Part shown: positions 1 to 13,093 of the stretch, one piece after another
How positions within the stretch are numbered: position 1 is the stretch's first letter
Layout of the letters: each line of letters begins with the position of its first letter
Origin: Gibbula magus
Taxonomy: Eukaryota; Mollusca; Gastropoda; Trochida; Trochidae
DNA length: 64,000 nt
Direction of reading: 5' to 3'
Assembly: GCA_936450465.1 (NCBI GenBank)
Contig: OW388289.1
Span: forward strand, 70,306,420-70,370,419
Program-made: the position numbers and the translations under genes
Notes under the pieces: generated by a model
Database searches by the model: none
Told to the model about the DNA's origin: nothing
The model's input: only the letters and a program-made list of their open reading frames with translations

Positions 1-420
1 AGGTTGCAAACATTAGCCATCTAATGTGAAATTAAAAAAAGTGGGAGATATTAAACAATTCTGTGGAAGCTGTTGTCTCTTATGGAAATTACTCCGAACA
101 TTTCCTCAAAGAACACTCAATTACTTGTATTTGGTCATCATTGACTACCTGAACTGTTATATTATGTCCCAGATAAACCACGGATCAGCATTAGTTTAGC
201 ATTAGACGTTAGTCGAGTTAGTCAGTTGTGCTGATAAACACATTTCAAAAACCGCAAAACTGTATTTTCAAGTATTCTAATGCTCAACTGTTCTCTGAAT
301 ATTGACCAAAAGCAGGAAATACTAAACAGAAATCTTGTGTTATTGAACACTTTTTCAAGTTCTGTTTCGAGTTGCGAATTGGTTTGACAATTAAGGTATT
401 GTGGCATTTCTATTTGCTTG

Positions 421-482
<62 letters not shown>

Positions 483-1670
483 CTTGCTGCTATTAAAACA
501 ATATGCTATCATTATGTTGTCTTATTGTTTAGAATGCACCTCACTTTGACGCTCAAATTAGCATTATTCTCTATCTGAATAAACATTGGCATGTTTTGGT
601 AAACTACAGTGAGGCAATCAAACGAATTTATCGGTGAACTTTTATCTGTCCACGTTTGATCCACGTGTTTTTTTCTGTGAAACGCATCGACCACGCAGTT
701 GGTGTATGAATAACTTGCAAAATACAAATACACATCATTATATAGGACCTATAAAAAGCCCTTTATGTCATCAGTTATGAATGATGATTTCTCTGAAAAA
801 ATGTTACATCTTGCTTGTCAAATTAAATAACGTGCAACTATTTCACAGTGACAGCAGACTTTGTGATTGGATATTATGTCTGACACAGTAACCTTTCTTG
901 TCATTAAGACAACTTACTGACTGGTGAAATGAATAAATCTTCTAAAATTTATAAAGTAAAACTTATTATGATCATAATTACTTGATTAATTTTCACAGAA
1001 AGCAACATAATTTTTTCATTTCATTCGATAGGGGTGTGGTGTAATCGATTTCTTGTTATGTTCAATGACCTTTAAATATTACATAAACTGTTAATAATGA
1101 CGACTTGAGTTAATAATTATTACTACAATACTTTCGGGCAGAATATATTTAACTTTTGGATACACATTTATTTAGGAAATATCTCCTATTTTGACTGTAC
1201 TTGAAACCTCACGATTTGGTGACAAGACCATTCAGCTTCGAAATGTTTCTCGTGAATAGGCTAAAATACGTGTGTCGTTCCGCCTTTCTAATCAAGAATT
1301 TGATTAAACTATCAATCCAACGTCTCTCAGGATCCCAATCTCTCAGTTTGTAGCCTTTTTTAGAAATGGAAATTCAAGTACAAGTTCATGATGAAACTAC
1401 AATGTGTATGACGTCTATTGCGAGTGTCAATAGATGTTGAATTTATTGACAAAGATGGACAATTTGTGTTCTAGACAAGGTTGACCTTTACTCCCGTTAA
1501 CTTAATATTGCCTTTATCCGAGGGATAGTTATTTTTTAAAGCAATCCTTACCCACTCATTTCACTTTGGAATAGTGACAAAGAATAAACTACAGTTATTG
1601 AAGAAGTATTTCGCTTCATATGGACGGGTCAAAGCGGCCAAGGGATATTCTGTAACAACAAAACAAGTAT
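1..1670. other. AT-rich DNA without recognisable gene
   Basis: All reading frames are short and compositionally AT-biased, with no domain motif or exon-like block. The only structure I see is the TA microsatellite listed separately. Confidence 0.6.
424..480. repeat. (TA)n microsatellite
   Basis: An uninterrupted run of alternating T and A, about 57 bases. It produces a spurious tyrosine-isoleucine reading frame that should not be taken as protein. Confidence 0.97.
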
Positions 1671-1675
1671 ACCAA

Positions 1676-1700
1676 TGTGTGTGTGTGTGTGTGTGTGTGT
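1676..1700. repeat. (TG)n microsatellite
   Basis: About 12 perfect TG units. It lies roughly 24 bases upstream of a diverged tRNA-derived SINE copy. Confidence 0.97.
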
Positions 1701-1723
1701 AATAAACTTTGAACTAAATTGTT

Positions 1724-1905
1724 TGGGCGGGATAGCGGCGATATTAGTGCGTTCGGCTGCGGATATACAGGTCCGGGGTTCGCATACCGCCTCCGCACGG
1801 TTCTCTGCTATAGAGACCTATTTTATATGCATTAATGTTTGCAGTACCACCAATGGTTCGGTAGTTTCAGCCGTTATCGCAGGTTTCAATACTGTATGAA
1901 TGTTT
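1724..1905 (+). repeat. Diverged tRNA-derived SINE fragment
   Basis: This aligns by eye with the complete SINE at 31298-31621. It has a GGGCG head, a degraded A-box region, a GTTCGGCT block and a degraded B box (GGGGTTCGCATACC against GGGGTTCGAATCCC). The SINE-body blocks follow: ACCAATGGTTCG, TTCAGCCG and GCAGGTTTCA. The 3' part and tail are missing. It is more diverged than the 31298 copy, so probably older. It is a repeat, not a tRNA gene. Confidence 0.8.
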
Positions 1906-4900
1906 GACTGCAGTTTACAATTGTTCATTTGTATTTTGAAAACAAATACTTCGACTGTCACATGTTAGAACACATTTTGCAATGGTTAACAAACTTGTGA
2001 AAAGATTAAATAATATGTAATTTCACGAGCTGGTAACAGAGAGGCAAGATATCGTTCACTTCGCGAGTCAAAATGCCATCTGATCTATGTGGTACAAGAT
2101 GAAATTCGTGGTTTGACTATGTTCCGTACCATCAAAAACTTGTTCCTCTTTACAGGTGTGGCTTAGAACGATACATTGATGGATCTAGAGGGCCGGATTC
2201 AGTGGAAGACCTGCAATTGAAAATACTAACAAAAAGACAAGTGACAGATGAGTGTTCTATTGACTGTAAATATTCTGTACTTGCATGACTACTTCCAAAG
2301 CAGAGTTTCTTGTACTTTGAATGCGTTTGACATTTGAAAGATTGTATGATTATTTTCGTTGCCAACAATTACCTTGTCCTAGGAGTCACACAGCATATTT
2401 TAGGCAAGTGTCATGACATGGAACTTTCCCTTAAAGTTTGAAAGATATCTCAATGAAGGACATCCCGAACTTTGTTTCTTAAAAGTTGCGAGATTATGTT
2501 ATCTTGCATGATAAAATCAAAACAGGTTTGAAGCAAATATTCATCTTGAGTATTTACTTTATACACAACAGTGCTAGCACCAGAGGCAGATAGAACGGCT
2601 GGAACTGACGGGATTGATGTGGAGATGTGCATTTTTCATTTCGACCCGTTTCCATGGAAACTCTACTTTGACATTCGTTTCTGGAGATCTCAAGAACATA
2701 AACGAAAGCTCAACTAAACTTTGTGAATAATCATTGTAGATGTGACTTTTGGGGGTATTTATTCTATGATCTTTGTTTTATCCACGTTTCCATGGAATCA
2801 TGGTTGTAATGTTATTTGAATTTATCGTCTCGGGGCCATTTGATATGAGTTAGGTTACAGTATGAATATGTGACTAAACTAGTGTTAGCATTTAATTATC
2901 ATTATAGTATTACTTGTGGCGTCAACGTCCATAATTACCCGAGGGAATATATAAATACTAACATCTACCTTCGGCTGGTCAAATCAAATAAACGACATCC
3001 TTTATAGAATGACTGACATGCTAATTGTGTAATACGTCTGACCCAGTGCCCTTTTCTTGGGAATAATTGAATAAGAGAAGGAAAGAAATACCAAATGCAA
3101 TAAGGTTATCAATACGGGTAAGGACACACAGGTGATTATTTTTGTGATATTCGCACATGTGATCTTTAGTGATTCTCAAAGTTGATTGGTTAATTATCCA
3201 GAGAATGAGACTACGATTGGTTTACAGTCCTACTTTCTTGTTTCAATGATAAAATAGAACGTGTCGAAATCACAGTCACACATCTCGATTTTAAAAACAA
3301 ACAGAGATCAATGATGTACAAATATTTAATGTAGTACACGTTCTATAGTTCAACTTATCAACGTTGTCACTAATCATAATTCGCAAGATACTGATTTGTT
3401 AAAAAGTAATTCAACTATTTCGCACTGTCCGTGTTTGTAAATAAACATGACTGCCGATGTCATCATCATCGACGAGAGACCCCAATAGAAACTATTAAAC
3501 CATCGATGCACTATTCCCGATGTGTATGGACCAGAAGAAACGTGCAGAATGAGATGAACCTGTCGAGGCTACACTTCTATCGCGTCCTAGCTCATTTCTT
3601 TTAAGACTCCCATCATCACCAGGGCCTCCTTCACCACGCAATGTATCTCATCCATCATCCATTACGATAAATATTCATCATAAATGACAACTATATTATG
3701 CATTATCCAAACAAACTAATAAGATACGCCTCTCGTCGTTTTTCAAAAGAGCTATTTCCTATAGTGTTGGACCGCTGGAGATGTTTAGTTCACAAAGAGA
3801 GGTTAGTCACACTGTTTACATAAGCCATCAGTAACGATGTTGGCCAAAGTCGAAATATATGAGGTAATTAAGTAAGTAATTTGCAATGTGTGGCTATACA
3901 TTCCCCCAGTAGCTATTGTAATAGGTCTTGGGCGATACATCAAATATATAATCTAACTTTACCATATTAAAGCGTCATTATTTCTTCACAATGAGTTCCA
4001 CTTCCTTTTCGGTGATAAATTTTCATTTCGATTCATAATTCAATCAATACATGTGCATGAAAATGATCATCTGTGTATCGTGTTGGAACTCAGATTGCTT
4101 ATATTTAAATGTTGCAAGTATCATCATCAGTTTCTTAAGTATTATAGGATTTTGAGACCATATTATATTATCATGTAAGGGATTTCCCAGTTAATCCATT
4201 ACTAAAACTATAACAGGGCGATTATTTCAAATCGCGATAATGACAAACTAGAAGCTGCGCCGCCGATTGTAAGTTACCAATAATACCGAAACCCACTGCT
4301 TTCATTATTGATCACCAGGAGGAACTCCGATTCATCCACGTGTTCTAAATTTTGCGAAATGACGAGGGAAGACAGGTTAAACGAAAGTAAAAAAGGTTAC
4401 TGCTTTTTGAAATTCGATCAATATTTGGGTTTGAGCAAAATCAAAAGTTAAGAGGAAAGCATGTACGTGATGAAATATTTGCCTGACATATAAGATATGA
4501 CTTGTCAACATGACACAATCACTTGTTGTAACGGCGTCTGTGACTTGTTCACTTCCTCAACTCAAGAATAGCATTTGAATAACCTATATCTTTTCGGAAT
4601 CAACGATAAGTAAAGATCAGAAAGTAAATACAACATACTGTTTTTCGTTTTGTATAAATATATCAGATAAAAAAGATTGTGGAATCAATCTGGGCTTATT
4701 ATATCAGGGTAAGTGTTGATTACAAAGTTGTTTAAAAAGTTCATGTTTTCCAAAAGCTGAACGCGAAACATTAACCCTCAAGGCATCTGCAATGATATCA
4801 TTTGCGACATATTTTGATGAAGTTCACATTAGCCATATGTTTCAAATCGTTTATTATACTGCCCTATGGGAAGAGTTGAAATGAACGTGACAGGACATCG

Positions 4901-5106
4901 ACATCTTGCAACATCCCTTATTAATCCATGGTCATGACGTCACTCTATTGTGTTATCAGTTGATTATTATGTAGGAATCTACCGACCAGGCAGGAGGGGT
5001 GTTAAGACATTTTCAGTAATTACCTTTTTCGAGACTGATGTATTTTGTCTTGGTGTATCTGAATGGGATCTTAAATTATCTCAGCTATGACCAATTAATT
5101 TTCTTA
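1906..5106. other. AT-rich DNA without recognisable gene
   Basis: Only short frames are present and no exon-like conservation can be tested here. Two copies of a CCATGG-centred palindrome are listed separately. Confidence 0.55.
2648..2799. repeat. Pair of GTTTCCATGG palindromes in a dispersed repeat
   Basis: GTTTCCATGGAAAC is a perfect 14-bp palindrome at 2648-2661, and a one-mismatch copy lies at 2786-2799. The same motif occurs at 15816-15829, and a variant GTTACCATGGAAAC at 58607-58620. The spacing inside repeat-like surroundings suggests a dispersed repeat. The motif also resembles the X-box bound by RFX factors, but no function is shown. Confidence 0.5.
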
Positions 5107-5185
5107 ATGCATGAACCGGGATTCGAACATGCAGCCCTTCGCTTGGTAGTCAGCGCTCCTAACCATTAGACCACAAGACGCTGTT
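5107..5185 (-). repeat. tRNA-like SINE head (minus strand)
   Basis: On the minus strand the segment reads like a tRNA: TCTAATGGTTAGGAGCGC resembles an A box and D arm, and GTTCGAATCCC is a canonical B box about 35 bases further on. The CATTAGACCA and GATTCGAAC patterns on the + strand are the complement. Acceptor-stem pairing is poor and flanking sequence continues into repeats, so I call a tRNA-derived SINE head or tRNA pseudogene rather than a working tRNA. Confidence 0.6.
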
Positions 5186-5384
5186 AGAAACAGTGCAGGG
5201 GATTCGCGTTCAGCTTTCGGAGCAGTGGATTGGTTAAAAATTTAACGAATCCACAGCTCCTCATGCATTCTCCATTACATAAATGAAACTGTCAAATTCA
5301 TGGTAACCATTACGTGAGTATAAGGAAGTCATCGTGTAAACTTTTCAGAAAGGATTAGTAAGAAGCACCAACAATCACAGAAAC

Positions 5385-5712
5385 GATCAGAAAATATATA
5401 TATGGGCTATGCAGCTCATCAGGACATCGGTGATTTTTTTAGGTCATGACCCATTTCACCAAATCTACAATTTAGAATCCGTTTTGGCCAAGGAGTTTGT
5501 AAATAACATTTCAACTTTCTAGAGCCTTTCGTACTGGAGTAGATGAAAATGGGTTTTTAGGTTATGACCCCTGTGACCCGTATTTGGGATCATGGGGTCA
5601 CCACATTTACAATTTGGAATCCCCATTAGTCACAACGAGCCTGTTCACAAAAAGTGCCGAAAAGTTCACAGACGGACGTCTGACGCCATGCCTGCCATAA
5701 GCCCATCGGGCC
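5385..5712. repeat. Dispersed interspersed repeat ending in CCCATCGGGCC
   Basis: Two internally similar stretches occur: 'GGTCATGACCCATTTCACC' near 5451 and 'GGTTATGACCCCTGTGACC' near 5560, each followed by an 'AATTT(A/G)GAATCC' block. The segment ends with GACGTCTGACGCCATGCC and a CCCATCGGGCC hairpin. This style is familiar from abundant unclassified repeats in marine invertebrate genomes. Exact boundaries are not visible. Confidence 0.5.
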
Positions 5713-5715
5713 TTT

Positions 5716-7080
5716 CACGCCTGATCACCTAAAATTGGTAAGTTGGGGAAAAGCCTTCAATTTCAAAAGACATGGGCTGTCCTTGAAGAACATTGGTTAT
5801 TAGTTACAAAATTGCATATCTTTTGAAATTTGTTACAAAGCTACATGTATAGTCTGGGATGCCAACCTGATATAGTTTATATAGTTTATGCCTTAATACT
5901 ATTGGACAGAAGAGGAACATGGGTGTTGGGAAGCGTCACTAAATGGTGGAAATGTCCATTCCATCAAAAACGTTTACATGTAAATATTAATCGTCAATGT
6001 CATATGAACTATCTCAATACTAAAATTCACACAAATGGAAGTGACTGTCACCTATTTGTTATTTGCGAGATCTGCACGAATGAGTTGTTAAAATACTTTG
6101 TTATTGGACGATTTCAGTTTGCAGCTTATCTCACCCACACAAATGTGTAGAGCTCATCCTATGCACATTATTTCGCGAGGAAATGTACAAAAAGGAAATT
6201 TGAAATGACTTTCTAAGACTTTTAAGCTCTTCCAGATGTATGTATTTCTCTCGCCCCCTAGTCATTTAGTCAAAGTCTTGCAATATTTATCTACATATAG
6301 AAGCGACTGAAACTGAAATCAATATTGGAACTGGGTGTCAGATATGTGACTCTGTTCTTTCTTGCATTTCAACCTTCAGACACTCTTTCTGACATTTATT
6401 CAACATGACGCTTGTAATAATATTAAACGTTATTGTGTGACAGATGGATATAACGCAGATCAATGTTCTATTCGTCCTTGACACTAAGGTAATTGAATAA
6501 AGTTCTACCTTTCATTTGATATCGCACTAATTTAGATATATACCTAGGGCATAAACCAAAAGTGTGTGGCAAGTATGTATGTAAAGTTTCTCACAAGAAT
6601 GTTATTTCTTGTTTAATTGCTTTGTCCTATGTATGTTGTACAAGTTGTATGAAATGGTGTACTATCAATGGCCACGGGTGGCTTTCAGCTTGATAATCGA
6701 GTATGCATCCGAGTTAAGCTTAGTTAGAAAAGCGTTATATTAGTTGTAGATCTGTCTTTTTGTTATTGCTTATATTACCAAACCAAACCCATCAATGTGT
6801 TTTAACCCTCGCAGGAACCCCGACGGGGGTTAAATTATACGGCGTGGTCCGCCCCGAAAGGGCAATTGAGTTCTAAATTCAACTCTTCCCATAGTTTTAT
6901 ATAGGTCTGAAGCTTTACATATGCTTTGGGCATTTTGCGGGAATCAAATGATTAAAAAGGCTAAGAGTTATTAATGTAGAACGCTTGACTTTCACTCTAA
7001 GGGTTACACTTAAACTTAGTTCTGATACTAGCTATAGATGTGTTTCCCTCAACATAAACAAAGTCATATTCAAACTTGAG
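5716..7080. other. Non-coding stretch with one 106-codon frame and a GC-rich hairpin pair
   Basis: A 106-codon + frame lies at 5830-6150. It shows no motif, signal peptide or codon bias and is probably chance. At about 6805-6876 a GC-rich island holds two small inverted repeats: TAACCC...GGGGTTA, with a CCCCGACGGGG core, and GCCCCGAAAGGGC. Confidence 0.5.
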
Positions 7081-7164
7081 ATTTCACGACCACAACAAAC
7101 GGAGGGAATTTCAAACTGTCGAAGACCCTCCGTGTAACACGTGCGTTTGTTGTGGTCGTGAAAT
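7081..7164. repeat. Perfect 21-bp inverted repeat (hairpin element)
   Basis: The arms 7081-7101 (ATTTCACGACCACAACAAAC then G) and 7144-7164 are perfect reverse complements. A second inner stem is made by CGGAGGG at 7100-7106 and CCCTCCG at 7126-7132. The whole resembles a tiny foldback element or MITE remnant. Confidence 0.8.
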
Positions 7165-10070
7165 GGACCAATGAGAGAAGAGGTCGCATTTCGTGCGAAA
7201 CTGTTGACCTAGATATGTCACTGCCGTCTTATCGAAACGCCGTAATTATTGCCTGGCGTAATTAAAGTGATGTAGCTCTAATTGAGGAGGTGACATAGAG
7301 GTAAGACCGATGTTGATGATAGATGATACATTAGGGATCACGTGTTAGGCGATACTTACCGATGTCATTTAATGATAACCTTTAAAACAACATTTATATC
7401 GGAGTTCAAAATTCCGGTTGATAAGCCTTGTTATATGTATAGTGTATTACCTATATCTACCTATATCTATATTTCCTCTCCAGCCTGTGGGCACACTTTA
7501 AGAATTTCCCACAAATATGAAATTTCGTGATTTGGAGAATTTTCGAGGGATATTTCGGATGGTAAAATACCAATGTGTTTGACGCTCCTTAAATACAAAT
7601 CCTTATTGAACATCTTCTTAGGTTCATACATTTTTTAATACTTCTTTAAAGCTGTTGTTTTGGAAAGCTGTCATCAAATTAATATTTCATAAAGAAAACT
7701 TTTCAAATGACAAATGTCAGCTGGGTATGGCGTCATATGACCACCTGGTGTCTTTGCAAACCATTCCAAAACGTTTCGCGTTGTGATTGAGAGATCGAAA
7801 ACGTCAAAGAGAGGTCCAAAATTTCATCTTTTTCAAAGTATTGAGAACTGCAGAGATAGGACTTGACAACGGTTCTCAAACGTCCCAAATGTGTAAACGT
7901 TTTAAAACTATTAAGAGACGTTGTGACAACGTTGCGGAGACGGTTTGAAAACTGAAAACTTTAACTATATCTTCAAAACCATAACGTATGATTTACTTGG
8001 GGGGTTTAATTCTGTAAAATTCTGTCTGTCTCACTACACAAATCTAAATCTATTCGACGCTTTTCCGGACTGACACTTAATATCCTGATACCTGGATAAC
8101 TTGTTTAATGTGATATAATATGTCTGCGGGGTAATAATGCCTGATGATCTTCAATAGGAAACGCCCGAGCTCCTACTTCGAATTGCTACATGAAACATGA
8201 GTGCTAAACTAGCTTGACCAGATGCTTGCACAAATGTAAGCAACGCAAAATCTCTTAAAATCGGCATTCCCTTTCCACTCACAAACAGCATAACACCGTA
8301 ATTAGGGATTGGCAACCACCAGACATCGTCAAATCTGTTAGGACATCCACCTTTCTAGAAACGAACAAAATATCCCTAATGATCCTTATTTCACCATTTA
8401 TTGTCATCAAAAGAAACTTAAGTACTACAGCGACAATCAAAAAAGAGTTTTCTACATTAATAGATTACACATTTCAAGTATAAACGATTCTCGAGGTATA
8501 AAATGCAAACGTTATCATGTTTGTAATTTGCAACGGCTTAGTGGGAAAAGGGTAAAGTAGATCATTTCCATTTAGCATAGCTATGATTGGAGAGGGATGA
8601 TGGAATGACCGGAATATACCTAATTTGCAGAGGATAACCAAGTCACCTGTTTTGTCCGTGACATGTGTTACTTTATGGGTGATTGTGGAAACCAGTGTAT
8701 CATACAGTCATTCGGCTTGTCATGACAGGGTTACTCCCTTCAGATTTCCGACCCTAACCTTTGTTCCACTATGAGGACGTTCTAGACTGGAAATGAAGTG
8801 TCCTGATTGGTTGCATTTACATTTATTTGTGCAATCAGCGACGCCGTTGTAAAAGAGACATTTGCCAATGACAGTTCATAACAGAAACGTAAGTTACACA
8901 ACTAGGGAAAGTTATGTCCTCTGGATATCACACTCTAACCTCGGTTATCTGCATGTGTTGAGGTCGGTTTTCCTGGCTATGTACACGTCAGAGGTAGTTA
9001 TTTAAAAGCTGTTATATATTTACCAAAACAGGTTTTTAAAACTCTCGGGTAGATACCATACATTCCCGGTTTCGCCTCAGTACCTTCCCTCGAAAATTAC
9101 ACATGGGGGATTTTCCAATATTGAAATTTATTTCAGTTTTGCAAACAATACAGATCTTGATGAGGAATAGAGTCCATGCCACCATTTTTAAACGTTTCAA
9201 ACGAAAAAAAAGCAAAGATTGAGTTTTGTAAATGTTGAAATATCTTCATTTTCATAACTCCATTTTCAGAAATATTGCAGAAGAGATAACTTGAGGAAAC
9301 TCAGCTGTCATTACGGAGGAAGGTGTTTGACATCCTGAAGAGGTCAAGAATAATGGCATAAGCAAGTTAAGTCAGAGCCAATCTTCAGAAAAGCAGAAAG
9401 TCCGATAGTTCAGACAGTAACAACTGAACTTTGTACGACTGACATAGTTCCTGAACTACTACAATGGATTTATTTTGTGAATATTCATGACTAGTAACGT
9501 GTGGACTTAAATAACGGATACACTCTGTGCATTTATAACACTAATAGTGTGTGAACTTTCGTCTCGTATATAATTTGTTACCTTTAAGCTTGACATAGTT
9601 TGTATTTGTAGTTTGTGGTTTTACTGGCATCTGCGAATAGTGCATATTCTACGTGTGTACATGTTTATAACATGTGGGTATTTACTAGAATGTAAAATTT
9701 AAAATTTTTAGTTCAGATATGAAGACATAAAGAGATCTCGATGAAATAACACCAGAAAATAACACAAAGAGGTAACGAGGTCATATTTCTGCTTCATTAA
9801 AGATTATCTGTCAGTCAGCTTGTTTATTATTGATGTAGTTTAAGGCCTGTTAGCACAGTAGTTACAACTTACAAACTTTAGTATCAACATGATGTGTATG
9901 TTTGATAGTTGATGAGTTGACTTGGATGTCCTTACAGTGCAACTGAAGTTGGATGCAACAAGTCGTAACTACAAATCGAATTATAAGAACAGATGTTTAA
10001 ACAGATTGCTTGGGAACACCGAGGCGTCTTGATCTTTAAATCAGAACGTCCTGAGAGGTTTTCGTCACCA
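7165..10070. other. AT-rich DNA without recognisable gene
   Basis: No gene-like frame is present. Around 7770-7960 the tetramer ACGT recurs in AAACGTTT-like words, perhaps an old repeat, but I cannot define a unit. Confidence 0.5.
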
Positions 10071-10176
10071 CAGAGGGGCTAATATTGTCGAAAAACTAGC
10101 GATTAGAAAGCGTACGACCCAGAATCGACTACATATGCTTTCTAATCGCTAGTTTTGCGAAATGACAAGCCCCTCA
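10071..10176. repeat. Hairpin MITE-like element
   Basis: Arms 10092-10111 and 10137-10156 form a perfect 20-bp inverted repeat built on ACTAGCGATTAGAAAG. Outside these, GAGGGGCT at 10073-10080 pairs with AGCCCCTC near 10168-10175, so the inverted repeat extends to almost 50 bp per arm with gaps. No clear target duplication could be assigned. Confidence 0.75.
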
Positions 10177-10501
10177 AAAACGTTTGCAACACGTTTGAAA
10201 ACGTTTTTGCTGCTCGATATCAAGGGAGGTAACTCTGCGACTAAAACATAACCGATTTTAGGTTATTATAAACTGAAAAATGAAGGTTTTTTTAAATTAA
10301 TATACACATGTACTGACACAAACAAAATAAACAAATGTACAAAGATAGAAATCTCCCAACTAACGTTTGTTATAATAAGGTTTTATTCTGAAATTCCTAA
10401 TCGAGCAACCGTTTAACTTCCTCATTCCATCGAACGTCAAGGTCATCCGTAAAATCCGTAAAATATTATGGTGTCAAAGCTAAACCAAATCATGATGGTT
10501 A

Positions 10502-11590
10502 AGGCCGGTTCACACTGTCCCGAATATGACAAAGGATACTAACAAGAATTAGAAAAGTCTAATTTCGCACGAATTTGGTTCCGATTTTGGTTAAAAACAA
10601 ATCAGAATCCGGAGCAAGTACGATGCAATCCGAGGACAATACGATGTAACACGATGTGACAGACGACTACAATGCGAATGTCGGGTCGATCGTCTCATTG
10701 GCCTAACGTTATCCAGTCTGTACGAATACCACACGGCGACAGCATGATGGCAACACGACGTCGTATTAAGAGTTCGACGAGAATGCGAAGATGAGCTTGG
10801 TGATACGAACATCACGCGACATCCACATTATATAAATCTGTAACAGTTGCTGTGACGGTTTGCTTCTCGGTATCGGCCCTGGAAAACTTAATTTCAAAGT
10901 TTAGGACGTACCGAGACAGCGTAATATAGACTTTGCTGTAGTATGGCATATGTAATATATATTATATATTCCATACAATACATGCTTATATGCATGTATG
11001 TAATTAGTTTCTTTTAGTCCAGATGCAATATCCAGATGCATGTATACCTCCGTGGTAAATATAAGATACTCATACTCATACTCTGATATATAGAGGTATT
11101 GTTACATATATTACATAGGTTATATTACATGTCTCATATTGACATAACGCTTTTATGTAGTAAGTGTCCTCGTCACTAGTCAATAAGACATGGGTTCTAT
11201 TATCATCATATGAATTCTTGCAGGGTATGAACGCTATCGCTTTGCCTTCGTATGTCTTCGGTCAACTTCGTACTACTTTCGTATGGCCTTCGCTTGTAAA
11301 ATCTGCCCTATGGTCCCGATGGACAGGCGAAGGCAAATACGATGATGATATGAATCATACGATGTCATCTCGATAGACGTACGAAGGGAACGATGAGGAC
11401 ACGAATGCACCACGAAACTAACATGTCAAATAATGTGCTCACTCTCACGATGTTGTTGCCTAACAGAGAAGCTCCGCCGATGACCAAACGTTTACGAATG
11501 ACCCGATTGCTAACGATCCTTTGCGAATTTGAACATTTTCAAATTCGTGTTTCCATTTTTTACCAAAATCGGCACAGTGTGAACGGGCCT
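10502..11590. mobile_element. Non-autonomous DNA element with TTA duplication, 1,089 bp
   Basis: The left end starts AGGCCGGTTCACACTGTCC. The reverse complement of the right end starts AGGCCCGTTCACACTGTGCC. The element is flanked by TTA at 10499-10501 and 11591-11593. Inside, both subterminal thirds are rich in CGA/ACG words and the centre (about 10920-11160) is AT-rich. No transposase frame is present. Three-base TTA duplications are typical of PIF/Harbinger elements, so that assignment is possible but inferred. The termini resemble those of the element at 35681-37322. Confidence 0.75.
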
Positions 11591-11884
11591 TTAATATGGC
11601 ATAAACGAACAACCAGCAGTTATTTGGCCTATGTGACACTGTTAAAACGCATCACATTTATAAAACATGAACTGTGATAAATAAACGTTAAAAGAAGCAG
11701 AAGGTTTAACGTTATCAAGATAAACTATTTTAAGATGAAATAAGTAAATGTGTGCAAAAGTAGTCAAACTACACCCAGGGGCAAAATAAACGACACCATA
11801 ATAAATTGAAGATATGTTTATCCTCGATCGATACAAACGACTGGAAAAAGTTACATGATGTCTTCAGAAGCAAACTTTTCATAA

Positions 11885-12210
11885 ATTTCAAAACATTATC
11901 TGACCATACATACTTCTGAGAAACACGTTTTACGAAATCAGTGTTCTCGAGTCCCCTTAACTAGACGAGATGGGAGAGCCAATAGGGCGTTTGGCTTGTT
12001 TTATGACGTCCTACAGTAATGATACGTCAACAAACTTAAGTTTAAGAAGGTACATCATGCTGCCAACACTTTATACTAACTTAATTTCGATATTTCATAA
12101 AAGTCTATCAAACGTTTATGTCTACAAAATCCCTTTCAAATAGCTATTTCAATACCAATGAGGGTTTGAAAAGATAAAATATTGAGTATCACACTCTCAT
12201 GAATGACATT
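11885..12210. repeat. Diverged copy of the 543-bp element family
   Basis: The block around 11968-12030 (GGCTTGTTTTATGACGTCCT, then CAGTAATGATACGTCAAC) matches 13305-13345 (GGCCTGTTTTATGACGCCCT, then GAGTGATGATGCGTCAAC) and the nested copy near 36447. The terminal inverted repeats seen in the 13094 copy are not evident here. Confidence 0.55.
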
Positions 12211-13093
12211 TTGTATTTTCTTTACTAAATATATGTCCTAATCACATTTGACTTCAAAATCGACTTCATCCGTCAGAAATATTTTGCGTTTGAAAAAATT
12301 ATCGTTTCTTTTGACTGTCAGGGTATAGTCGGCAAATATACGATTGCATAGAACTGCTCTTATTATACGCTAATGTTTCAGGATGCTCAACATTTCGATT
12401 TTCATTTTCTGATTAAATAAGTTGAATCAGAAAACAAAAATGTAATACACAGTTAATTCATCTAGTTTGTAATTATCTTCCGCTGTTGATGAAACGTCCT
12501 TTATCAAAGTTCATTCGGAAAATCAATCCATAATAAATCATCGATTAAACTCATCAAGAAGAGATGATAACTGCCATGTGTCAGCTCAATATTTACATAA
12601 ACGGGTGAAGTTGATTTTCAGATTTATTAGCGTGTGTTTTCCAAATCATCAGTTTTTTTTCAGTTCTGTTCGCAAACACACTTTTGAGTTATCGCATTGC
12701 CTCAAGACAAAATTGATTGAAGTGGTTTCAGTAAAACAGTTATGACAAGATCTGCCATTTGTTAATCGCTGTAAACCAAATAATTGTATAAAACTGTATC
12801 CGAGTTATTTCACATGTAGAAGTTATAATATGCCACAGTGTGGTTTTAGCAGTATTTGGCTCGTTAAACATTCTAAACCAATGTGAGGGAGTTAGATGAA
12901 ATGATTCTGTAACAATGAGGTTATCTAATTTCATCAGGCAATGTAGGCTATTCTCTGCAGGATAAAGCCAACAGATACGTTTATATCTGTTGGTGACATG
13001 TGCGGATATATATGCTAATTGAAGAACATACCTTCCGCGTGCGTGTAAAAGGAAGTGCTTCATCGAATTATATCTTTATATAGATAGAAACTC
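12211..13093. other. AT-rich DNA without recognisable gene
   Basis: A 107-codon minus-strand frame (12740-13063) has no motif and ordinary AT-rich composition; I regard it as chance. Nothing else is visible. Confidence 0.5.

Noticed and set aside
5830..6150. 106-codon + frame
   Set aside because: No motif or signal peptide, and no supporting splice or conservation evidence.
12740..13063. 107-codon minus-strand frame
   Set aside because: No motif, AT-rich codon use like non-coding neighbours, and no paralogue to test it.
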